A stretch of 64,000 nt of DNA from Flabesymbios commensalis (Eukaryota; Annelida; Polychaeta; Terebellida; Flabelligeridae): the NCBI GenBank assembly GCA_964017125.1, contig OZ024903.1, positions 60,760,670-60,824,669 of the forward strand, written 5' to 3'. This document shows, one piece after another, positions 23,601-35,600 of the stretch (the first letter of the stretch is position 1; the number at the start of each line of letters is the position of its first letter). A program made the translations under genes and the position numbers. A model generated the notes under the pieces. That model saw nothing but the letters and a program-made list of their open reading frames with translations. It ran no database searches and was not told where the DNA came from.

Positions 23601-26600
23601 GCGACGTTGGTCCAGCAATGAAACACTACTGCATCAATGTGAGCTGTTTATTGGTCTATTTCTCTAGCGATGTGATTGACCCAGATAACGTGTGCGTGAT
23701 TGGGCAAGGAAGGCTATCTCGTCTAATGGTTTGCCGAAGATGTAGGTCAGCCTCATTAAGAATTTTTTTCACCATGCTTGTGGCTGTAGTGTCAGATGCT
23801 ATTAAGACCCATGGTTAGATTTTAAAAGGCAATATGTATCATTGCAAAATATTGTATCGATATAATAATATATTTGCTTTGGAAAGTAGAACATCTGCCA
23901 GCTTTCCCCAGTTTTAAACTCTCATTGTGGTGGTTTATTAAGATTATATTGGCCTAGTCTCATCCTGAGGTAGGCATTGTTCTCAGTAAAATCTACTGGC
24001 TATCTACAGGGTATATAAATCAATGGCCCAACACACAGCTCAAAATTTCGAGACCTCTAACTGTCGTAAAATTGACTACGGAAATCCTAATATTACTCAG
24101 CAAATACAGATATTTATGCTTATTCAGAAACAACGTTTTGTTGACACAATATATGGTCACAAAAACACAGTGCCCAGAATCCGTTTTGTGAACCATATTA
24201 AAACATTATTGGAATGAGTTTCAATAATGTAAAAATGCACATCTCCATATCGTGGGGAATTTAGTAGTAAAATTTAAAAAAATACGTGCCATTAAGTTAT
24301 ACTGGCACATTTTTGAATTTTGGTAGCATCTTTAAAAAATCACTTGAACATCCCCATGTTGCTAGGAATGTAATGTTAAAATTTCAAAAAAAATTGACAT
24401 CTAGTTTTTGTGCCCACCAAAAAAGGGTGACGCCTGACGCCAGATCAAATCTTGGCGCGACTAAAATCTCACCTTTCCTCGGGCGAGGGATAAAAAGTCA
24501 TTTTGGGGAAAAACCAAGTAGCCTCCAATAGGAGGTTGGCTGCTCATAAGAATGGCTGTTGCTAACAGGTTCCACTGTAGTACCATTTTGGGCTACTAAA
24601 CGTTTTTGTGTTTTTCACTTAGATGCAAGTGGTGTCTCGCTACCGCGACCTACAACCTCAATTGGGTGAAAACTACTAATTATTGATTTAGTTCGTGACC
24701 AAACATTTACAAATTTTAATGATTAAACACTTTTTTCATTTCGAATAAGAGTGATATGACTGGTTAATAAAACAGATTAAAAACGACTATAGTCATGCTT
24801 AGCAGGTTAAGGTTAATGCCACCAAAAACATACAAGTGGGTCAAAATAACATGTACTCATATTTGTTTAATTTGAGATTAAACATTTGCACATGTTGATG
24901 TTTAAACACTCATTTCGTTCCCAATAACAGTGATTTGCTTAGTGGGTTAACACTGATTATTGCCACCAAAACGATACAAGAGTGGAATATTAGACTGAAA
25001 ATCCACAGGCCATGGAAAGTGTGATAATTTGGACTGCCATAAACTTAATGCTGTCAGAAGTTTGCCTACATACATACTAGCACATTACATGACACAAATC
25101 TTCATACATATTGTATGTATACTGTCAACCATCACTACCGGGGTACTTATATCACTTTTATGCTGGTGACACTTTTCAATAGAAAATTCAATGATTTTCA
25201 AGACAAAACAAAAGGCCAGACAGCCACCATAATCAACACCTTCAACACTACAGACCTGTATAATCATATAAATGTCCCAGTACACAGAGTTATTTATTGC
25301 TAAAGAGTATCAAGTAGAAAGTTACTTTTTGTTGAAAGAGTTAGGATTAACTCTTTAACAGCCAAATTATTTAATTGGTATTCTCCCTCACTTGAAGTTG
25401 TGTCTCGCTGACGCGATCCATAACATCCAGTGATTGAAAATTATTCAGATTTTACAAAATTAGGGTCAGCAAATTTGAAATCTTGTTGATTGATGTGACG
25501 TTTTATCTACAACATGCTTATAAGCTGGTATTTATTGTGCTAATAAAAAATTAAAAAAACGAATATAATCGGGACCGGCGGTTAAAGGGTAATGATGACT
25601 GGCCATTTTGAATTTGATATAGAGGACATTTTTCAGGGTGCATCCTTTCATGAAGTCCCACATTTTGCTTTACAGTACGGTGTAATGGTTTTCCAGATAC
25701 ATATTACACATATTAAAGTCAATAACGGCCGCAAAGTGGCCATTTTGAATTTGATTGCGCTGAATTGTTTGAGGGTGCATCGTGACATGAAGTTTCATAT
25801 TTTATTTTATAGTAATGGTCTAGCTATATGACATGGTTTTCCAGATAAATGATAGTATATGGTTTACATATTCAGGAATCTTAGATGGTCATAAATAAAC
25901 GTTAATCAGCAGAGGGAGTGTGTTGAATCACTTGACATTTGTTGGCAATATTTTGGCGGTTCATTTTTGAACGAAAGGTAAAACCAAACTCACTAGCATT
26001 TTTATTAATGACCCCGTATTCGAGTATATCGGGCAAGCTTTTTTTTTAGTTATCAGGGTGTCAAGGTCATAATTTGACGAAAAAAGATCAAAGATGGCCG
26101 CCATTACCCGGGTATTTTTCACAACGTTTTGAAAAATTGATGCAGCTCAGGAAGTGATTCTAGTTATCAGTATCTGGAACACTAAATTAATCGGAGAAGT
26201 GGTTTTGTAGATATGACGGTGACAAGGTATGGTATGGGTGCAGCCACACACAGAGCCGGTCGAAACCTGGCAAGGGGAGCCTTAAATGGTCCAGCAGGTA
26301 TTTGTTTATTGAGGCTACAATAAAGCTGATAAATAATTATACCTGAACTGCTATCTGATGATGATGAGCTGCTGCTGTCACTACTGCTGCTGCTGCTGCT
26401 GCTGCTGCCACTGTTACTGCTTCCATCATCTTTATCTGGCTTTTGTTTCATAATTGTTTTCGGCATATTCTTCAGATGTGATCTCAAATCATCACTAATA
26501 TAAATACAAAACCCAATATAAAGATAAAAAAATTGTATTCTGAAAGCAGTGATGCTGACATGAATGGAAAAGAGTGTTGAAAAAAGTTCATAAAAAAATT

Positions 26601-29600
26601 ATAACAAGACTACATAAGTCCAGGAGCTCCCGCGACGAATTAGAATTTGATTTAAGCAATTTTGTGTAGGGTTTTTAATGTTGTCCTAAGCTAGGTCAAC
26701 AAGACGCAAGACAACTAGGTCTAAGAAGCCCAGTCTAAGAGTAAGATAAGAACTAGACAGTCTGTCAGAGATTGCAAACCTCCATTGAAATTATTGATCC
26801 TAATCAGTATCCCAGTAATGGTCTACCTATCTGGCACTGTTTACCCGATATCAGGCCAATCGAGGTAACTAATAGCTGATTTACGGTCATTTTGAGTTCG
26901 ATATAAATTAGTCAAAAACTTAGGGTGCATCCTCCCCCGAAACCTCAAATTTTGTTTTATAGTAATGGACTAACATCTAACACAGTTTGCAAAATATTGT
27001 GCATGTGAAAGTAAATAATGGCCGATAGGGGGCCATTTTGAATTTGATCGAGTCAGAATTTTTCAAGATGCATCCTCAGCTGAAATCTCACATTTCATTC
27101 TATAGTAATCGTCTAGCTATCTAGCACGGTTTACCAAATATCGGCCATGTGGAAGTGAATAATGGCCTAAAGGCGGCCATTTTGAATTTGATCAAGTCGA
27201 AATTTTCCAAGATGCATCCTCAGCTGAAATCTCACATTTCATTCTATAGTAATGGTCTAGCCATCTAGCACGGTTTACCAAAAAACGGCTATGTGAAAGT
27301 GAATAATAGCCGATAGGCGGCCATTTTGAATTTGATCTAGTCATTTTTTTTCAAGATGCATCCTCTCTTGTAATCTCACATTTTGTTTTATAGTAATAGT
27401 CCAGCTATCTAACACAGTTTACCAAATATCAGCAATGTGAAAGTAAATAGTGGCGATAGGCGGCCATTTTGAATTCGATTGAGTCGAAAGTTTTTGAAAG
27501 GCATCCTCTCTCGAAACGTCACATTTTGTTTTATAGTAATGGTCTAGCTATCTAGCACGGTTTACCTGATATCAAGCCTATCGAGGTAAATAATGCTGAT
27601 TGTCGGCCATTTTGAATTCGTAAGTTAAAAATTTTCAGGGTGCATCCTCCCCCGAAAACTCACACTTTGTTTTATAGTAATCAGGTAATGGTCTAGCCAT
27701 CTAGCACGGTTTACCAAATATCAGCCATGTGAAAATGAATAATGGCCGAAAAGGCGGCCATTTTAAATTTGATCAAGTCAAACTTTTTCAAGATGCATCC
27801 TCATCTGAAATCTCACATTTCGATTTATAGTAATGGTCCAGCCATCTAGCACGGTTGACCAAATATCGGCCATGTGAAAGTGAATAATGGCCGATAAGCG
27901 GCCATTTTGAATTTTATCGAGTCAAATTTTTTCAAGATGCCTCCTCTCCTGAAATCACACATTTTGTTTTATAGTAATGGTCTAGCCATCTAGCACGGTT
28001 TACCAAATAACGGCCATGTGAAAGTGAATAATGGCCGATTGGCGGCCATTTTGAACTTGGACAAAATGAATTTTTTCAAAATGCATCCTCTCCTGAAACC
28101 TTACAATTTGTTTTATAGTAATGGTGTAGATATCTTGAGCAGTTTTCATGATATTCCACAATATCAGGCCTGTCGAGGTGAATAATGGCCGATAGGCGGC
28201 CATTTTGAATTTTATCAACTTGAAATTTTTCAAGATGCATCCTCTCCTGAAACCTTACAATTTATTTGTTATTAATGGTGTAGCTATCTTGAGCGGTGTT
28301 CATGATATTCCGCAATATCAGGCCTGTCGAGGTGAATAATGGCCGATAGGCGGCCATTTTTGATTTTATCAACTTGAAATTTTTCAAGATGCATCCTCTC
28401 CTGGAACCTCACAATTTGTTTTATAGTAATGGTGTAGCTATCTTGAGCGGTTTTCATGATATTCCGCAAAATCTTTCAGTCGGATTTACCGATGTTATAA
28501 ATTAGGTCAAAGTGCTGGGTCAACTTCCAGGTCAAGGTCCAAAAACCTGAAAAGGCACAACTAGGGACCTTAGAGAACATGTATGTGCAATATGACTGTC
28601 ATCGGCCCAGTACTTTTTGAGATCTGCTCCGGAAACGAAGTGCGCGTCAAAACGTCTAAATAGGTCATAGTTCTGAACCAGAAGTAGGTCAAAGTTCAAA
28701 TACCCCAAAAGGCACAACTAGACCCCCTAGGGGTGTTGTGTGTAAAATTTGAAGACAATCGGACAAGTACTTTCAGAGATATGCTCCGGAAACGAATTGT
28801 TTACGGACGGCCCAACGGCCCAACGGCCCAACGGCCCAACGCCGTCACATCATCATTTTCTCCTCTGCAACCTTGCGTATTGAATTCAGATTAAAAATAT
28901 TTTAACCCGTCCATTAGCCACCTGGAAGTAACCCACATACCAAAAATTGTTATCCTAGCTTATTTTCTCACAAAGTTATAGGCAAAAGAAGAGGCCAAAA
29001 AAAAACGGAGGTAGAATCCATAGCTCCCTTCGCTCACCTACGGTGACGGCGGGAGCTAAAAATGTTATACAGTAGAACCTGCTATGAGCAGCCGCCCTTG
29101 CAACACAGGAAAAGTGGCCTTTTACCACAGGTGGCTGCTCGTAGGAGGTGCATTTGTATACAAAGTGCCATTTTGGAGAATGACCCAGTGGCCTCCCATT
29201 GGAGGTTGGCTGCTCATAAAAGTGGCTGCTCATAGCAGGTTCTACTGTATGGGACTTGTCAAGTTGAGTGTCAGCTAATTTACTGTAACTGTATATTACG
29301 AATGTCCAATGATAACTGAAGGGTTTAACATAAAGAAAAGCGGTTACAGGCAGCAATAAGTATTTTTATTCACTCACGTAAGACCTCCCAATCCAATGGA
29401 GGTGAAGAAATTTATGGCAAATCTGGTATTCCTTGGATTATCACGTGGCAAGAGACCTTCAAAATAAGGCTGAAGGGTACTGAAAGCAAAAATGTAAATT
29501 GAAAATAATAGTAGAGCAAGTTTTTATGTCATAGTTTTTACTTAGTTTATCTGAATAAAATACATGAAGAAGAATATTCTATGGAAGGCTAATAATGATA

Positions 29601-32600
29601 ATATTCAGCTTCAAATAAAAACAATGTTGCAGTTTTGTCTAACAAACCAACGAACATTTAAATGGTTTTACTTAGATTTATGGATCTTCTGAACTTACTA
29701 AATACATGCACTCATATAATAAAATAACTTACGCATCTTTAAGTCTATCATTGAGCTTTGGTAGACCCATATACTCAGACAGTTCTTGGAAAAGAATCTT
29801 AATGAAGATTCGACTTGATGATGTAGTGTCATCTTCATTCAGCTTTATAACTTGTAAAACCTGACAAGAAAACGTACATGAAACAACATTTTGTCAGGTC
29901 CTGTTTACAGCAAAAACAGTACGTTCTTCCAGTGTTGAACTAAAGTTGATCACTAAAGTTTACACCGGCCCAACATTGAGTCTATCACCGCACTGTAAGA
30001 GTACAAATATTTTCATTGGACGTAGACCCATAACATAGGTATTCAAATAAATCGGAAAGACCTAATTAAGACAGTTATGATTATTTCAAATTGGAAAAAA
30101 CACTTTCGCCATCCAAGGTTTTCATAAAAAAATTAAGCGCTTTAAGGGTTAAAATTGTATGTAACCGCATGGTTAAGAACTTTCAGACAAGGATAATGGC
30201 CAGTAATTATCTGAAGTTACTGTGGGCAGGAGTTAATGTTGATCACTGGTACATTGCCAAAAACCCATAGCATTATACATAGAACAATAGTGTGGTATAT
30301 AAAATAAAGCATTACCTTAGTTCATAAATTTTTCAGTATTAGAAAACAGTGGCACTGGCAAAACAGTGCGACAAACAGAATTCACTCACCTCCCATGAAA
30401 TTGCATCTGTGTGCAACAAATGAGCAAAGAATTTGGAGATGTTCCTTAATTTGTTTGTTTCTAATCTGTGAATTGTCTCGTACTGTTCGATGAACATAGC
30501 CTGGAATGGATCTACATACTTTTTGTCAAGCATGCAGAATCTCTGGAATAAAAAAATTTAAAACAATCAAACTATCTTAGGATACATGCTAAATACTTTT
30601 CAGCCAATTTGCATTTTCAATGGACTATGATAGAATTACTTTTCATGCAATAGAGTATTACCTATTAAACCTCAAAACAACATAATTTAGTGTATTGAAC
30701 TCTCAGGGCTTCTAAGACAAACAAGTAGCTGTCATTAAAAATGACAATGTTCACACTACAAATTGGTCAGTAACAGGCTATGGGAAACAGGACGATTAGA
30801 AAGAATCCACGATCATAGTAGGCTTGGAGCCTATTAAAAAATCAATCAATGATCATAGTAGCCCTAGAGCCAATTAAAAAATGTTTTTTGTAAGATTTAG
30901 TGAAAACAAAGCTTACTTCAGCATTAGCATTGTAGCATTACCATTATGATTCCCAGAGATATTAGCAAAATTTTGAATGACATCTATCACCATAGCATAT
31001 AACGCATGTGTTGCTAATTATGTATACCATTTCAAGTACCATATTAATTTTAATAATTACCCTGGGCATTAATTAGAATATCCCCTGACCTACATGCTTA
31101 TTGGAGTTGTTTTTTAATGTCAAAATACAGTAAGTTTCAAACCCAATAAAATGCCACTGAAATTGATAATTAGTTGGTGGAAGAGGCTCACTTAAGCAAA
31201 TAATTCAATATTAGAGACAATTATTTTTCATAAATGGAACTATTTTTCGTTATTTAAAGCTGGAAATTATGCTAGCAATTCCAGTTTCAAATGAATGAAA
31301 AATAGAAACAAACAATTCAGCAGCACAATGGTTAAGAGATTGAAGAGTGAACGATTTTCTTTCAATTTGTTAAAATAACCTTCACCCCTCCCCCCCCCCC
31401 CTCAAAGACCTCCCCTGATTTAAAAGTCGGAGAGTTTAATGTAATAATTTATAGTGCAAAAAAATTGTTTTTGTATAGTTCTCTAGTCCTCTAACAAAAC
31501 TGCCCTCATCGTTAGCAGATAATAGAGGAAGCAATCATGTATCTTCAATTAAATTATTTTTTTCAAAATTGGCTGTGTTGATCCCAGTTATTATGAAACA
31601 GCCCTCTTCGTTAAAATATCTTGCCAATCTTAAAAAGTAAACGTCTTGACAATTTCTCTAACGCGCAAACGGTGTGTAACAACACTTTAACTTCCCATTG
31701 CATAACAAGCAGGATGTTACGTCACCTTGTCGCACCCTGTTTAACACTTAGTGCACCACATGCGACTTTTTAAAATTTCAGAAAAAAGAATAATTTCGGT
31801 TTAGACAGGTGAAATTCAATACAATTTATGCATTTGGGGAAAATAATGAGTCTGGTTGTCGGAGAAGACAGGTTCCGTTTTAGAAATGGTTAATTAGTAT
31901 TGTTTTGAGTGTAATTAATTACGGACCAAATAATTACCGTATCCCAGCGTATAATGTGACACCATGTATAATTGGAGTTGAGATTTGAGGCCTCGGATGA
32001 CCTGAAAAATGCCTGCCCCTCTGTATAATACGACCTCAAATTTCGGATGTCAGCAGCGTCATATACACTGTATGAAATGGCCACTAGAAATATAATCAGT
32101 CAGATTTAAAAATATTTATATTTCGCTGGCAAATTTATATTATTTGAATTATCTTTCAGAAAGACCATATTTTAATATCGTCGTGCTCAAGTGAGAACAT
32201 TCCAAACATTTGCAGACTAGCCGCATTGGCTAGACACAAGAGGTGCGTGGTTGTATAAGGTATCTGTGTGTACCAATTCACGTGCTACAGAGCCGCGCTT
32301 CGTGGTCTACAGCTGACAGATACCACTATTTGATCAATATCGTATCATCAGCGGCAACGGCGGTAGGCGTCAATGTTATCCCAGTAATATGGACATTTTG
32401 AAGCCTACACGTATAGAATTTGCCATAGGAAATATAATCAGTGATATCTTGTTATATTTCGTCAACGCACTTCTCTCATTCCAAAATATCATGTTCAGAT
32501 AGGCCTACCGCGATCGTACACAATGGAACACTCCCATATGAAAGGCTATTTTAGATTAAATAAATATTAATATAAATGAACAGGTGAGGAGTCAGTGTGA

Positions 32601-35600
32601 ATTGGTTGCAGACTAACACTGACTAACGGCATCATTTATCTGCCCGTGGTTGTCAGAGGTGCCATGCGCGTCGCGGGAAAAACGCCGACAACGTGAGACA
32701 ACGTGAGACGGGGGCCGCACAACAAGCACGACTCAATGTCCAATGCTGCTTTATAATTGTTGGGCCAGGGTCGACGACACTGTCCTAACTTTGCCCCAGC
32801 ATTGCGTTTGTGTATCGTGCTCAATGGTTGCATTATCATGATTATCACAATCGTCGCAAGGCAGTTAATATTACGTCGTCCGTGAAATACAGTAAATGAC
32901 AGTCTACTAGTTGGAAAAGCATAGTCTAACTGTTGTTCTTGTTGTATAGGCCTGCTTACCAAACACGCTGACTCGCCTACGTTTACAGATACGTTTTACT
33001 GCTAGATAACTTACCACAGAACTTACTGCAAGAGAGCTAAAAAAATGTATTAAATTCTACATCTATGTATAATACGAGGTGCCTTTTTGCGACATGAATA
33101 GCTAAGAAAAAACATTGCATTATACACGAGGATATACGGTATTACGGTTTAGACAGTATTCCGGTTTGTACAGGGTCCGGTATGTACAGGCTGCACTGTA
33201 ATTCATTATCTATTTCATATATATTTGTTTTTTCTATATAAATATATGTTTATATATATCATAAAAGATGTATAATGGTTTTGTAAAATGTTTTTATTAT
33301 CTTATTATACTGCATCATAGCAAATATTATGTGGCTGAATATGATTACTACATTATGAAGTTGTATTTATTGTTTCAACTGATCTGTGCTTGACATCTCA
33401 CCATGATATTTTCACCCTGTACCAAAGTTTTGGTTTGGGGAAATAAACTTTGTCTTGTCATTCTTATAGTAAATAAGTGTAAAAATAGATCACACATCTT
33501 CAAATTTCCCATATGTCTATGGATATGAAAGTTATAAAAATCTTAACCCTTAGCACACTGATGTCGACTACAGTTGACTATAGTATTGTTTTCTCATGTT
33601 TTAATTGTCTTGTATAACCAGGTTTCAAAAATTAAACATGTCTCAAATCTGTGATAAACATATACATTTCAACCTAGATTTAGCAAATTAAACTGATTTT
33701 TAGTCACCTGAAGTTGTGGACCGCGGTAGTGAGACACAACTTCAGTTCAAGTGGCTGAAAATTTAAATTTCTTGGCTCAGTGCTCTGAGGGTTAAGAACA
33801 GATATATGAGGATGACAAAAGTTTACCTATGTTGTCCTTTTTGACTATGAGAAATAGGTCACCCATCTTCCAAAATATATTCTAAAAGGTCTATCGATAG
33901 TGTGGATATGGAAGCTATGCAAATTGTAGAAGTGGATATATCGTGATGACAAAGTTGTCCAATACAGGCGTCTTAAGATCTTAAAAAAAATCAAGGTCAC
34001 CCTTCTTAAAACTTGACCTACACTTTTGAGGTATATCAATGGTATTAATATGGAACAGTCAGCTATTGTGATGACAAGAACAAATGAACGGACACACAGA
34101 CATACATTATGGAGATGACAATACCTTCATCATATTGGCTGAGGGATAAAAAACGCTGTACTGGTATCTGACATCTATACTTAAAAAAAAGTGTATATTT
34201 CTGTGACACCGTAACATGATTTACTGATTAAGACCTACCTGGGCTAGCAAGCCAAAGAATTTTTCATATGTTCTCTGTTGTGCACAACAATCCAGAATCA
34301 TGCTACACATCTCAACCTGCAACACATAATAATAGCACTTTTAAATATGCAAACAACACTCTTTTACTCTTCAATGTATGCAAACAACACTCTTTTACTC
34401 TTCAATGTAGGGAAATTATTATATAAGAATGTGATCATAATGTGGTCGCAAGGGGACGACAAGTCATTCCCTGTTCTCTTACTCCAATATAACTGATAGT
34501 TGTTGCATTATTACTGGTGCTGTATTATTGTTTCTGGCAGGCGTGGAGATTTGCCTGGTGTTGGGTGAGTGCCGGACTTGGTCAGCATTTGACTGGCGCA
34601 GCGTTGCTACTACATATAATTTGTGTATTATACATAGTAGCTATTTTATCTCCGGTTTTTCTGCGGTAAACATCTGTCTTCATATCTTATTAATGCCATT
34701 TAATTTTCTTTAACCCTTTCACCTCAGAATTATAACGTCATAAATTGCCTGAGCGATGAATTGATTAATTTTTATCCTAAAAGCAGTAATTAAAGATGTT
34801 GCCGAAAGGCAACATCCAAGGTCTGCCAGGGGGTCGCCTTTTGGCTACATCCGCGGTGAAAGGGTTAAGTATTCATCATTTATATTTTCAAAATATCCAG
34901 TGGTTTATTCTTGCGATATTCTGGCGATATTTTAATTCTGTATGTGATTTTACCAAATTTACCATCTTGTATAAACATATATTACTAGGACACATAAGTC
35001 AGTAATGACTTTGTATTTATGTCCATATAATATCTATCTATCTTTAACGTATATATTCAGGAAAACCCAGAGGGCAAGCTGGTTTAACAGCCACAGTTTG
35101 ATGTAAAAGGTTCGATTGTAAAAATTATATCCACATGTACATGTAACCAAGGATCACAACCTAGGGGGACTACCTCGTGACCAAACTGCTGAATATGTGT
35201 GATAAGCCAAAATTCTAATTGATTTCTAACTTTTGAAATAAACATCCAATCTCATTATGCAATAACTCATGTTTGACTAAATCAATGATGAAAAATTCAT
35301 TGAAATGGTTATTTTTATGTTTGTCATCTAAGGGTCAAATCCAAGACAGCGGCAATTTTTAATCTATGTTACTCTTGATTTGAAATAAAACTGCTTATAA
35401 ATCTTCTTATAAATAAATGTAAACACCCCTTTTTGTCTAAATTGATGATGACAAACTCATTACAATGTTTTTTAATGCTTTAATATCACCTACGGGTTAT
35501 AAAATCCAAAATGGGGGCCAATTTGAATCTGGGTTATTCTTTAAATTTCAAATAGTAATAAATCATTAGTAGGCCTATGACAAAATTTCCATTTTTTTAA

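Noticed and set aside
26880-28480. CRISPR-like array
   Set aside because: Units of 142-155 bp are homologous along their whole length, with no constant-repeat/variable-spacer pattern, and the context is an animal intron.
33100-33460. Retroelement 3' end suggested by ACCAAAGTTTTGGTTTGGGG followed by AATAAA
   Set aside because: No reverse-transcriptase sequence, long terminal repeats or target duplication nearby. The first part belongs to the ACCGTAT-ended element.
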